Positions 52,280 through 61,509 of a stretch of 64,000 bases of DNA are shown here, in pieces (position 1 is the stretch's first letter; every line of letters begins with the position of its first letter). The notes beneath the pieces were generated by a model. The model made no database searches. It had not been told where the DNA came from and was given only the letters and a program-made list of their open reading frames with translations. Both the position numbers and the translations under genes were made by a program. The stretch lies in contig JASJJC010000021.1 in assembly GCA_037624485.1 (NCBI GenBank), positions 171,690 through 235,689 of the forward strand, in the 5' to 3' direction. The stretch comes from JAFMKE01 sp037624485. Its GTDB lineage: Bacteria > Bacteroidota > Bacteroidia > Chitinophagales > UBA8649.

Positions 52280-52747
52280 ATGATATTATCACAAGTGAAA
52301 TCAGTCCTTCAACAATTAGAAAATATATCGTTTCAATTACCCAATGGAGAATGGGTGCCCAAGCATTTCCATGTTACAGAAGTTGGTAAAATTACCAAGC
52401 ATTTTATCGATTGTGGTGGAAGCATCAGAAATGAAGAAGTCATAAGTTTTCAACTTTGGAATACCGATGATTATGACCACAGATTGCATCCAGAAAAGCT
52501 ATTGAATATTATAGCACTGTCTGAAAAGATTTTAGGAATGGAGGATTTGGAAATTGAAGTGGAATATCAAGCAGAAACCATTGGGAAATTCGGACTTGAT
52601 TTTGATGGTGAAAAATTCCTATTAACATCTAAGCAAACCGACTGTTTGGCAAAAGATAATTGCGGAATTACAGAAGTGAAACCTAAAGCGAATTTTTTAG
52701 ACTTAAACAATGAAGCTTCTTGTCCTCCTGGCAGCAACTGTTGCTAA
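52280..52747 (+). CDS. DUF6428 family protein with cysteine-rich tail
   Basis: 155 residues. The block LPNGEWVPKHFHVTEVGKIT, then KHFIDCGGSIR, and the YDHRLHPEKLLNII segment match my recollection of the DUF6428 family. These are small cytoplasmic proteins that I recall near arsenic or redox genes in Bacteroidota; no such genes are next to it here. Five cysteines lie toward the end (C122, C128, C148, C154, C155), closing with CPPGSNCC, which suggests metal or metalloid binding or redox sensing. The function is not established. Confidence 0.8.
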   Translation: MILSQVKSVLQQLENISFQLPNGEWVPKHFHVTEVGKITKHFIDCGGSIRNEEVISFQLWNTDDYDHRLHPEKLLNIIALSEKILGMEDLEIEVEYQAETIGKFGLDFDGEKFLLTSKQTDCLAKDNCGITEVKPKANFLDLNNEASCPPGSNCC

Positions 52748-52918
52748 GCTTAAGGATATACAGCATAATTTAAACAGAACGGCCATTAGAGGTTTATAAA
52801 GCCTTTTGATTCAAAAAGGGATGAAAGCGCTTAATTAATATAGCCGTGACCAAAAAGCAGCCAGACAACCAAGCACAGCAGATCAGGTTTCGGCTAAGAT
52901 AAAATTCATTGTATTTTA

Positions 52919-54676
52919 CTAGACGTTATAGATAGCCGTAATCAAATCTTTATAACTCTCAATAACAACCTTACGTTTAACCTTCATCGTCGGTGTTAAT
53001 TCTCCTGTTTCAATAGACCACTCATCGACTAACAATTCGAATTTCTTAACTTTCTCCACCTTACCAAAGCTTTCATTTAAACGCTCTACCTCTTCTTTAA
53101 AAAGGGCCAAAACCTCCGGTGCTTTTACCATGGATTCTTTAGTAGAACAATCCAATGCATTCTTAGAACACCACTCCGATAAATTCAAGAAAGAAGGAAC
53201 AATCAAAGCACTCACAAATTTCTCATTCTCTCCGACAACCATTATTTGCTCTACAAAAACTGATTCTTTCATTTTTTCTTCAATCACTTGAGGAGCGACA
53301 TATTTGCCTCCAGAAGTTTTGAATAAGGCCTTCACTCTATCCGTTATTTTCAGGAATTTCCCATCAACCAACTTACCTACATCTCCCGTGTGTAACCAAC
53401 CATCTTTATCAATCGTTTTGGCAGTTTCTTCTGGTTTATTGTAATACCCCATCATTACACTTGGTCCCTTACATAATATCTCTCCATTATCAGCAAACTT
53501 CATTTCCACATCCGGCAATACAGGCCCTACAGTTCCAAACTTAAACCCTCCAGGCTCAAATCGGTTAACGGTGATCACTACCGCAGACTCGGTCTGACCG
53601 TATCCTTCTCTTATCGCTATACCTGCAGCACTAAAGACCCTGGCTAATCGTTCTTGAAGAGCCGCAGCACCTGTTACTATTCCAATTACATTGCCGCCCA
53701 ATGCTTCTCTCCATTTACTAAAAATCAATTTATCTGCGATTTTAAATCGCAAGCCTGGCTGATACTCTTCATGGTATTCATTAGAAGCTATATCTAAAGC
53801 CCAAAAGAATAGTTTTTTCTTCAAGCCAGTAAGCTCCATACCCTTACTAACAATCTTATCATATACTTTTTCCAACAATCGAGGAACAGTTGAAAAGAAA
53901 TGAGGTTTTACATCTTTTAAGTCATCTGTAAGTGTCTCGAGACTTGTCGCATAATAGCACCCTGTACCTGTAGCAAAATAGGTGTAGGTTACCACACGTT
54001 CAAAAATATGGCAAAGAGGCAAGAAACTCAAGGCATGGTTATCCTTAGTTAATGGCAATAAGGTTAAAACTGTCTTAATATTACTGACAATATTGAAATG
54101 AGATATCATTACCCCTTTTGGTTTACCCGTTGTACCAGAAGTATAAATAATTGTAGCCATTTCTTCCGGCTGTATCTCATTCGCACGTTTATGAACTTCC
54201 ACAATATCAACATCCTCGCCATCTTTCAAAAAGGTTTCCCAATTTTCACAACCCTCTACTTCATCAAATGAGTAGATCTTTTCAAGAGAAGGTAAGCGAT
54301 CTTTAATCGCATCTATTTTTTCATAAAGTCCTGCATCCGCTACAAAAACCATTTTTATCTGCGCATCATCGAAGATGTAAGCATATTCATCTTTTGAAAT
54401 CGTTGGATAAATCGGAACGTTTACGGCACCCACTTGAAGCATTCCATTATCAATAAAATTCCATTCCGGTCGATTATTCGAAATTAAAGCGACTTTATCA
54501 CCTTTTTGAATACCTGCCTTTACAAATGCCTTACTGACCTTATCAATGATTTCATTGACTTCGGAGGTGCTATAATTTCTCCACTTCCCATTATATTTAA
54601 AATTTAAACAATCAAATCGAGGATATTTTTGTTCCTGGTACTTTAAAATGTCAAATAATCTAGTGTAGTCTTTCAT
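52919..54676 (-). CDS. long-chain acyl-CoA ligase (AMP-forming)
   Basis: Activates long-chain fatty acids to acyl-CoA at the membrane. The 585-residue protein has the ATP-binding P-loop YTSGTTGKPKG at 178-188. FLPLCHIFERV follows, then GYGQTES, DGWLHTGDVGKL and ITDRVKALFKTSGGKYVAP. The length and LCHIFERV segment match the long-chain class (FadD15-like) and not acetyl-CoA synthetases. It has its own promoter upstream and stands apart from neighbours. Confidence 0.93.
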   Translation of the reverse strand: MKDYTRLFDILKYQEQKYPRFDCLNFKYNGKWRNYSTSEVNEIIDKVSKAFVKAGIQKGDKVALISNNRPEWNFIDNGMLQVGAVNVPIYPTISKDEYAYIFDDAQIKMVFVADAGLYEKIDAIKDRLPSLEKIYSFDEVEGCENWETFLKDGEDVDIVEVHKRANEIQPEEMATIIYTSGTTGKPKGVMISHFNIVSNIKTVLTLLPLTKDNHALSFLPLCHIFERVVTYTYFATGTGCYYATSLETLTDDLKDVKPHFFSTVPRLLEKVYDKIVSKGMELTGLKKKLFFWALDIASNEYHEEYQPGLRFKIADKLIFSKWREALGGNVIGIVTGAAALQERLARVFSAAGIAIREGYGQTESAVVITVNRFEPGGFKFGTVGPVLPDVEMKFADNGEILCKGPSVMMGYYNKPEETAKTIDKDGWLHTGDVGKLVDGKFLKITDRVKALFKTSGGKYVAPQVIEEKMKESVFVEQIMVVGENEKFVSALIVPSFLNLSEWCSKNALDCSTKESMVKAPEVLALFKEEVERLNESFGKVEKVKKFELLVDEWSIETGELTPTMKVKRKVVIESYKDLITAIYNV

Positions 54677-54709
54677 GAGTTTAGTTTGAGTTTTTTATGG
54701 ATTATTGTC

Positions 54710-54740
54710 TAAAGATAACATCTAAAACATTAAGTACAAA
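54710..54740 (-). promoter_or_regulatory. promoter of the acyl-CoA ligase gene (TTTG, 19 bases, TATCTTTA)
   Basis: On the minus strand TTTG (54740-54737), a 19-base spacer and TATCTTTA (54717-54710) match the Bacteroidota promoter except for the last base of the -7 element. The -33 box lies within one arm of the hairpin that ends the transporter transcript. Confidence 0.5.
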
Positions 54741-54759
54741 TCTTAAATTAAAGATTTGT
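54736..54759 (-). terminator. hairpin after the POT transporter gene
   Basis: ACAAATCTT (54736-54744) pairs perfectly with AAGATTTGT (54751-54759) around a six-base loop. On the minus strand it follows the transporter stop by 29 bases. The T tract after it is weak. Confidence 0.45.
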
Positions 54760-54788
54760 ATTCGCCTAAACCCTGATCACTATAATCC

Positions 54789-56147
54789 TTAAGTAGGGTC
54801 CTGGATATGATGTTCCTCTTTATAGTTTCTGTTCATGATAAAAAATATAAGAGCAGCTACAAACATCAATCCGGTAAAGAACCAATAGTAAGCTGCTCCC
54901 TCCAACATTAAGGAGCCATCAGGTCTTTTAATAAATAAGTTAACCAAAGCCGTAAATAAATTACCCATCGCAACAGCAATCAACCAAAAACTTAAAACTA
55001 GCGATTTAAGCGCTTTAGGTGCCTGCGTATACGAGAATTCTAAAGAAGAAATCGATACAAATATTTCCGCAGCCGTCAATACAACATAAGCCAAAATTTG
55101 CCAAGCAATATTCATGGCAATACAATTATCCATTTGAGCTTGAACCCATGCAATCAATGCGAAACTTAGCGCTGCCAAGACCATGCCAATGGACATTTTA
55201 TTTACATAGCTCAGCTTTATCACCTTCCCTAATTGTGGGTATACATAGTAGGCGAAAATAGGTATAAACATGACAATAAACAATGCATTCATCACACCCA
55301 ATTGTGAAGGGTAAACCGTAATTGAAGTAAATCCCAAATTCATTGTTTTAATCATTAAATCCGATTGAGCCTGCAATACCCAAGCTCCAGCAGTTTGATC
55401 AAACAATGACCAAAATACAGCAAGAAAAATATAAATAGGAGAAAGTTTTAAGATTAATTGAGCACCCTTTTTACTAAATAACTCCTTTGCATATAAAGAC
55501 CATCCTGCCGGTGGAATATGAACAAATTTATTTCGTCCCAACCAAAATACAAACGTTGCAATGACCATCAATACTCCGGGCAATCCAAATGCCACTGCAC
55601 TATTCAAGCCTTTTGAAATCAGGTATTCACTGCGCAGCAATGGCTCTGCACTTAAATAGGCTAACACTGCACCAGCATTGATCGAAAAGTAAAACCAGTT
55701 GTACATCTTATCCAATAAATGCGAATTGGATGCATTGAATTGATCACCAACATGCGCAGACACGCAGGGTTTAATTCCTCCAGCGCCTATTGCAATTAAA
55801 CTGCATCCAATAAAAAACCCATACTGATTTTCAAAAAGAGCAAGCACAAAGTGACCAATACAATATACAATCGAGAGGCTCATAATCGTCTTATACTTAC
55901 CTAAGTATACGTCAGCAAAAAATGCGCCTGCCAAGGACAAGCCATACGTGGAGAAAATAAAAATATGCAACCAAAATTTCGCATCTGTTTCATCGAAAAT
56001 AGCTAAATCTCCTGCAGCATTTGTGATAAATCTGGTAAGAAAAACGACAAATATCGCCTTCATGCCATAGAAACTGTATCGTTCTGCTGCTTCGTTACCT
56101 ATAATATAGGGAATGCCTTTTGGAAATTTAAAACTTTGCTGAGACAT
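54789..56147 (-). CDS. proton-dependent oligopeptide (POT) transporter
   Basis: Major-facilitator protein for di- and tripeptide uptake. The 452-residue sequence has 12 or more hydrophobic segments. The first helix carries the family motif NEAAERYSFYGMKAIFVVFL (ExxER...YYG type, near residues 18-36). AIGAGGIKPCVSAHVGDQF near 125 and YNWFYFSINAGAVLAY near 150 correspond to the FYxxINxG signature. It is smaller than some bacterial POT proteins but complete. Confidence 0.95.
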   Translation of the reverse strand: MSQQSFKFPKGIPYIIGNEAAERYSFYGMKAIFVVFLTRFITNAAGDLAIFDETDAKFWLHIFIFSTYGLSLAGAFFADVYLGKYKTIMSLSIVYCIGHFVLALFENQYGFFIGCSLIAIGAGGIKPCVSAHVGDQFNASNSHLLDKMYNWFYFSINAGAVLAYLSAEPLLRSEYLISKGLNSAVAFGLPGVLMVIATFVFWLGRNKFVHIPPAGWSLYAKELFSKKGAQLILKLSPIYIFLAVFWSLFDQTAGAWVLQAQSDLMIKTMNLGFTSITVYPSQLGVMNALFIVMFIPIFAYYVYPQLGKVIKLSYVNKMSIGMVLAALSFALIAWVQAQMDNCIAMNIAWQILAYVVLTAAEIFVSISSLEFSYTQAPKALKSLVLSFWLIAVAMGNLFTALVNLFIKRPDGSLMLEGAAYYWFFTGLMFVAALIFFIMNRNYKEEHHIQDPT

Positions 56148-56217
56148 GCTTCTGGATTTAAGGCGAAAATTAAAGCTTAAATATATGTATATTTATTTAT
56201 TAAATCCTTTTTGAAAA

Positions 56218-59200
56218 ATGATTCTTAATCGGCTGCTTTTACTACTCTTATTCAACTTTATATGGCTCATTTCCTTGGCCATAAATGATGGCTTGCAGTT
56301 TACTGAAAATAAGGGGCAATGGCAAGAAGAGATTATATACAATGGACGTTTGAACTTTGGCAATATATATCTTGAACGAAATCAAGTAACCTTTCGCCTC
56401 GTTGACATCCCAGACCAACACCAGCATAATGGAGATTTAAATGCGTCCCTTGAAGGACATCAATATTCAATCGCCTTTTTAAATGCTAACCCCAATCCTC
56501 ATTTCACATACTCTGGTAAGAGCGCGCACAGCTATAATTATTTCTTAGGTAACAATCCGGATAAGTGGGTAAACAATGTAAAGGCTTATTCCTCCATTAC
56601 CTATCGCAATCTTTATGATGGCGTGAACATGGGGATTTTCGGAGATGGACAGGATATCAAATATGAATATTATATCAGTCCCAAGCATAATCCTGATCAA
56701 ATCAAGGTGGCGTATAAAGGGATAGATAAAATAGTACTGCTTGATGGCAATCTAGTCTACCAAACTACAGTTTGTGAAATAACTGAAATGGCACCATATG
56801 CTTATCAAATCATTAATGGAAAAGAACAAGCAGTTCGTTGTCATTATAACCTAGATGCAAAGAATAAAGAAGTATCATTTGAATTTCCACAAGGTTATGA
56901 CTCGAATTACGAGCTAGTTATTGACCCCAGTATAGTCTTTGCTAGATTAAGTAACTCGACAAGTGATAATTTTGGATTCACCGCCACCTATGATGATATT
57001 GGAAGAGCTTATTCTGGTGGAATTGTATTTGGCGTCTCCGGACAATACGAAACTACATCGGGCAGTTTTAGTCAAACCTTTGTCGGAGGAACGGCTAATC
57101 TCACTGGAACCGGTCAGTTGGATATCGGCATATCCTGTTACGACGGCACCAGTGGAAATCTTATTTACGGCACCTATGTCGGTGGTACAAATAATGAGTT
57201 GCCCAACAGTATGATCGTTAATAATGCAGGTGAGTTAATCGTTCTAGCCACAACAGGATCCAATGATTTTCCGCTTGGACCGAGCCCCTATGACAATAGT
57301 TTTGCGGGTGGGCAAGTGGTTGATTTGCAGAACAATGGAATTTACTTTGATGACGGTAGTGACATCGTTTTGTTTAAGTTAAATGCAAGTGGTTCAAGCC
57401 TTACCGGAGGTACTTATATGGGCGGTTCGGGAAATGACGGGCTGAATGATGATGCCGCAATACAACTCAGTTATGATGGGTCTGATCTCCACTTTAACTA
57501 TGGTGACGCCTTTAGAGGGGAGGTTATTGTAGATAATCAAGACAATGTTTATGTCGCTTCTTCTACAAATTCTACAGATTTTGAAAGTTTAGGAGTTGTG
57601 TCGAGTCTCCAAGGGGAGCAAGATGCAATAATTTTTAAATTAGATTCAAACCTTAATACATTGCTATTTTCTAGATATCTCGGCGGAGCTGATGATGATG
57701 CCGGATATTCGATGAAAATAGACAACAACAATAACTTGTTTGTAGACGGAGGAACAAAAAGTTCTAATTTCCCAACAGCAGGTATTCCACTTCACCCTAA
57801 TTATCGTGGTGGCGATTGCGATGGATATATAGCTAAATTAAGCGCATCAAACGGAAGCTTACTTGCCTCGACATTTATTGGCACAGGAGACTTCGACCAA
57901 GTTTATTTTGTAGATCTTGATGAGGACGGTAATGTTTATGTTGTAGGACAAACCTTGGGCACATATCCCGTCGAAAATTCTGGGTTTAACTTCCCCTTAG
58001 GTAAACAGTTTATTCATAAATTAGATAACAACCTAAGTAATACCATATACAGCACCCCATTTGGCACAGGCAGTACAGTAGTGGATATCTCTCCTACAGC
58101 TTTTCTCGTTGATGATTGTGAAAGAGTGTATGTCTCCGGCTGGGGCGGCAACACGAATCAAAACAGAAATATTAGTCTGAGCAATCCCAATATCAGCGGA
58201 CTACCTGTCACTGCAGATGCTTTTCAAATGGGCACTTCCGGCGGTGGAGACTTCTACTTTTTTGTACTGGAAAAGAACGCTTCAGGACAGTTATTTGGCT
58301 CTTATTTCGGCGGAACAGCTGCAGAACATGTCGATGGCGGTACCAGTCGCTTTGATCAACGTGGAATTGTTTATCAAGCTATCTGTGCCTCATGTGGAGG
58401 TGGAAGCTTCCCCTCTTCCGGTGGTTTTAGTGTGAGCTCCGCGTCTAATAATTGTAACGTGGGTCTTGTTAAATTGGATATTGGTCTTGCTATTACGAAT
58501 GTTGAATTGGATGCATTTCCCTCAGCAACTGGCTGCGTTCCACTGACTGTAAGCTTCCAAAGTGTATTGGAAGATGTCAGCCAATTTCAATGGTATTTTG
58601 GCGATGGGGACTCATCAAACCTAGCCAATCCCTCGCATACCTATGTTGATACAGGAATATTTGAAGTCATGTTAATCGGTATTGATCCGAATTCTTGCAA
58701 TGAGAGAGACACCGCATTTCTAAACGTGATTGTTGGAAACGATACAATCATAGCTAGCCAAATAGATACGCTATACACCGAGTGCGATAGCTTGGGTGTA
58801 TTTGTGGGGGCCATAGATATAACTTCAAGCACTTACGACTGGTTTATGGGAGATGGAACGGAATTTTTGAATGCAGGCAATGAAGTATCACATATCTATA
58901 CGGACTTTGGAGAATACACTATAATTCTCCATGTCACCGATACGACTAAATGTGAAACTGAAGCTTGGGATACCACCATAGTCAGTTACGCTCCAAACAT
59001 TGATGCAGAAATTGGAACTAATTCGGGTTGTATAAATACTCCGTTACAATTTACAAACTTTAGCAATCCATCCGCAGAAACTTTTATTTGGGATTTTGGT
59101 AATGGACAAACTTCCAATGAATTTGAGCCATCGATTAGTTATGCTGCAGGGGGAGATTATATCGTAATATTGACGGTTATCGATTCTGCCACCTGCATAC

Positions 59201-59754
59201 ATATTTCCAGTGATACTGCAATTGTTCAGATTGTACCTCCACCTATCGCTAATTTCACAACAGATTCTTCATATTACCTTTATCCTGAATTGGTTAATTT
59301 CACTAATTCAAGTATCAATTTTCAATCTTTCCTTTGGACTTTCGGAGATGGAGAAACAGATACAGCCATACTTAACCCAGCGCATTTTTATCAAGTTGTT
59401 GGTGATTTTTCGCCCTGTCTAAAAGTATCTAATAATGGATGTTTGGATTCTACTTGCTTAGATATTTTCATTGATTTCATGCCATTGATTGGCGTTCCTA
59501 ATGCATTTTCTCCTAATGGGGACAATCTAAATGACATCGTTTATGTGGAAGGTTCGGGCATCATAGATTTAAGCTTCCAAATTTATAATCGATGGGGAGA
59601 ATTGGTCTTTGAAAGTTTTGATAAAAATCTTGGATGGGATGGGGTTTACAAAGGTGTTCCCCAAGAATTAGAAGTCTACACTTATGTAGTGAAGGCCAGG
59701 TTTTTAGATGATAGTTCACAAACCTTAAAAGGGAATATAACCCTATTGCGATGA
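56218..59754 (+). CDS. large T9SS cargo protein with SBBP-like repeats and PKD domains
   Basis: 1178 residues, exported by a Sec signal (MILNRLLLLLLFNFIWLISL). Residues about 25-240 (LQFTENKGQWQEEIIYNG, then NYFLGNNPDKW) form the N-terminal DUF7948-type domain. About 245-760 is a beta-propeller-like region of SBBP repeats (GGTYMGGSGNDG, YLGGADDDAGYS and similar). Four PKD-like domains follow between about 764 and 1080 (WYFGDGDSS, WFMGDGTEF, WDFGNGQTS, WTFGDGETD). The last 90 residues (VPNAFSPNGDNLND, then IYNRWGELVFES) are the type B T9SS sorting domain. It overlaps the PorP/SprF-like gene by four bases, suggesting that they work as cargo and partner. Confidence 0.92.
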   Translation: MILNRLLLLLLFNFIWLISLAINDGLQFTENKGQWQEEIIYNGRLNFGNIYLERNQVTFRLVDIPDQHQHNGDLNASLEGHQYSIAFLNANPNPHFTYSGKSAHSYNYFLGNNPDKWVNNVKAYSSITYRNLYDGVNMGIFGDGQDIKYEYYISPKHNPDQIKVAYKGIDKIVLLDGNLVYQTTVCEITEMAPYAYQIINGKEQAVRCHYNLDAKNKEVSFEFPQGYDSNYELVIDPSIVFARLSNSTSDNFGFTATYDDIGRAYSGGIVFGVSGQYETTSGSFSQTFVGGTANLTGTGQLDIGISCYDGTSGNLIYGTYVGGTNNELPNSMIVNNAGELIVLATTGSNDFPLGPSPYDNSFAGGQVVDLQNNGIYFDDGSDIVLFKLNASGSSLTGGTYMGGSGNDGLNDDAAIQLSYDGSDLHFNYGDAFRGEVIVDNQDNVYVASSTNSTDFESLGVVSSLQGEQDAIIFKLDSNLNTLLFSRYLGGADDDAGYSMKIDNNNNLFVDGGTKSSNFPTAGIPLHPNYRGGDCDGYIAKLSASNGSLLASTFIGTGDFDQVYFVDLDEDGNVYVVGQTLGTYPVENSGFNFPLGKQFIHKLDNNLSNTIYSTPFGTGSTVVDISPTAFLVDDCERVYVSGWGGNTNQNRNISLSNPNISGLPVTADAFQMGTSGGGDFYFFVLEKNASGQLFGSYFGGTAAEHVDGGTSRFDQRGIVYQAICASCGGGSFPSSGGFSVSSASNNCNVGLVKLDIGLAITNVELDAFPSATGCVPLTVSFQSVLEDVSQFQWYFGDGDSSNLANPSHTYVDTGIFEVMLIGIDPNSCNERDTAFLNVIVGNDTIIASQIDTLYTECDSLGVFVGAIDITSSTYDWFMGDGTEFLNAGNEVSHIYTDFGEYTIILHVTDTTKCETEAWDTTIVSYAPNIDAEIGTNSGCINTPLQFTNFSNPSAETFIWDFGNGQTSNEFEPSISYAAGGDYIVILTVIDSATCIHISSDTAIVQIVPPPIANFTTDSSYYLYPELVNFTNSSINFQSFLWTFGDGETDTAILNPAHFYQVVGDFSPCLKVSNNGCLDSTCLDIFIDFMPLIGVPNAFSPNGDNLNDIVYVEGSGIIDLSFQIYNRWGELVFESFDKNLGWDGVYKGVPQELEVYTYVVKARFLDDSSQTLKGNITLLR

Positions 59755-60824
59755 ATGTTGTCGTCTACCAAAGAAGTAAGCCACAACATAGGATTAAAAC
59801 ATACCTATTCTTATGCATGTGCAGCCTAAGTATATATTCCTATGCTCAAGATCTTCATTTTTCTCAATATTTTGCAAATCCACTTTCCTACAACCCGGCC
59901 AATACTGGTTTTTTTGAGGGAAGTTACCGCTTGGGCGTCAATCATAAGCAACAATGGCCCTGGGCTATTGAAGGGAAATTTTTAAATTACAATTCCTCCT
60001 CAGCTTATGCAGACTTCTCCATTCTTGACAAAAAAATCAACAACTTAGATTGGGCTGGAATAGGATTCAACTTCATTAATGATCAAGCAGGTGATGGGAA
60101 TCTTATAGCCAACAAAGCCTATATGTCTATGGCCTATCACAAAGGACTGGATGAGTTACACCAGCACTTTTTATCTGTAGGATTCCAAATCGCTTATGTC
60201 AGCCGTTCTATAAACTTTGGTGCCCTTTACTTTAATAATCAATGGCTTGACGAAGTTGGGTTTGATTTAAGTTTACCCAGTAATGAAGGATTGTATACAG
60301 AACAAACAAGCTACTTTGATATAGGTATTGGACTGCAGGGTAAAAATCAACTCAATGATAAATTAGGCCTAAGCTATGGGGTAAGTTTATTGCATGTTAA
60401 TCAACCTATTGAAAGTTTTTACAATCAAAACAATCGATTAGGAATGCGTCAATTGTACCAAGCTGGACTAGTATATAAAATTAAGGGGAAATTTGATATT
60501 AGCAGTAGTCTATTCATTACTTCTCAAAAGAAAGCTATTGAGTTGTTGCTAGGAAGTCTAGCTGGATTCAACCTTAAACAAACCCCTAACCACAAGACTG
60601 CAAAATTATATGTGGGCTTGTTTTATCGATTGAAAGATGCCTTATCTCCCATTTTTGGCTATCAATATCACAAAACAAGAATTTTGTTAAACTACGATAT
60701 TAATTTATCCAAACTTTCCAAAGCCAGTAGAGGCAATGGAGGTTTTGAGTTATCCCTTATTCAAATAGGAGTATTTAAGAAAAAAAAGAATCAGGCCTAT
60801 AAAACGCATTGCCCTAGCTTTTAA
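59751..60824 (+). CDS. PorP/SprF-family T9SS outer-membrane protein
   Basis: 357 residues. After a signal peptide ending near SIYSYAQ, the mature start QDLHFSQYFANPLSYNPANTG is the family signature, and the rest has the alternating pattern of a beta barrel. In flavobacteria such proteins are needed for secretion or surface attachment of the type B cargo encoded next to them. Here the ATG lies within the stop region of the 1178-residue cargo gene (ATGA overlap), the usual pairing. Confidence 0.93.
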   Translation: MNVVVYQRSKPQHRIKTYLFLCMCSLSIYSYAQDLHFSQYFANPLSYNPANTGFFEGSYRLGVNHKQQWPWAIEGKFLNYNSSSAYADFSILDKKINNLDWAGIGFNFINDQAGDGNLIANKAYMSMAYHKGLDELHQHFLSVGFQIAYVSRSINFGALYFNNQWLDEVGFDLSLPSNEGLYTEQTSYFDIGIGLQGKNQLNDKLGLSYGVSLLHVNQPIESFYNQNNRLGMRQLYQAGLVYKIKGKFDISSSLFITSQKKAIELLLGSLAGFNLKQTPNHKTAKLYVGLFYRLKDALSPIFGYQYHKTRILLNYDINLSKLSKASRGNGGFELSLIQIGVFKKKKNQAYKTHCPSF

Positions 60825-60855
60825 AGACTAAAAAATAATTTATCAATTTATCCGT

Positions 60856-60863
60856 TACTTTTG
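60856..60863 (+). promoter_or_regulatory. candidate -7 element (TACTTTTG) almost touching the ATG at 60865
   Basis: TACTTTTG is an exact TAnnTTTG match, but only one base separates it from the first ATG (60865), with a second ATG at 60868. Either the transcript is leaderless and starts at or inside these codons, or the match is accidental and the gene is read from the PorP/SprF transcript. Confidence 0.3.
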
Positions 60864-60864
60864 T

Positions 60865-61476
60865 ATGATGAGAAAGCTACTTTATTTTTTTATGCTCTTT
60901 GCCTTTATGCAGGTTTCCCTTGCGCAAGGAGAATACGATAATGAAATTCCTCAAAATAACGAGGAAGAGTTTGTCGGCTTTAATAAGAAAGGAAAAGAAA
61001 AAAAGGACTTAAGTAGAATACGAATTGGCGGAGGTGCGGGCTTTGGATTGGGAGCCAACCAATTAGGCTTTAGTATATCACCAACAATCGGTTACCAAAT
61101 AGTGGAGGACAGAGTTGAAATAGGTACTGGTCTTCTCTATGACTATTATCGTTTCAAAGACTCAAATCCAGGTCTTAAGTACGTGGAGAATACCGTAGGA
61201 AGTAACAACTATATCCGACTATATATTTGGGAGGGGTTATTTGCCCAGCTCAGAGGCGTTTATCAAAAAACCTACCTTAACCTTAACTCTGTTAGCTTAG
61301 CTCCTTTGCGTCAAGGCAATGTCTTCGGTGGAGCTGGATATCAATATCAAGTAGGTGAGAAAGTATTTGCAAATTTTGGATTAGAGATCAACTTAATTCC
61401 ATATGATTTATCCTTGGTTAACAACAGAGACACAAGAATCATATCACCATTTTTTCAATTTCAATTTTCACTGTAG
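60865..61476 (+). CDS. small outer-membrane beta-barrel protein
   Basis: 203 residues. A signal peptide (MMRKLLYFFMLFAFMQVSLA) precedes an acidic linker (QNNEEEFVGF) and a lysine-rich segment. From about residue 48 come eight or so amphipathic strands (RIRIGGGAGFGLGANQLGFS, TIGYQIVEDRVEIGTGLLYD) ending in an aromatic FFQFQFSL tail, the usual last strand of an outer-membrane barrel. It could be read with the PorP/SprF gene 40 bases upstream. Specific function unknown. Confidence 0.83.
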   Translation: MMRKLLYFFMLFAFMQVSLAQGEYDNEIPQNNEEEFVGFNKKGKEKKDLSRIRIGGGAGFGLGANQLGFSISPTIGYQIVEDRVEIGTGLLYDYYRFKDSNPGLKYVENTVGSNNYIRLYIWEGLFAQLRGVYQKTYLNLNSVSLAPLRQGNVFGGAGYQYQVGEKVFANFGLEINLIPYDLSLVNNRDTRIISPFFQFQFSL

Positions 61477-61509
61477 GATTAGAAATGATATTCGGATTGA
61501 AAATATATA

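Noticed and set aside
52748..52918. Possible small RNA or terminator between the DUF6428 gene and the acyl-CoA ligase gene
   Set aside because: Only a short CCTTTT/AAAAGG pairing is seen, which is too weak to call in AT-rich DNA.
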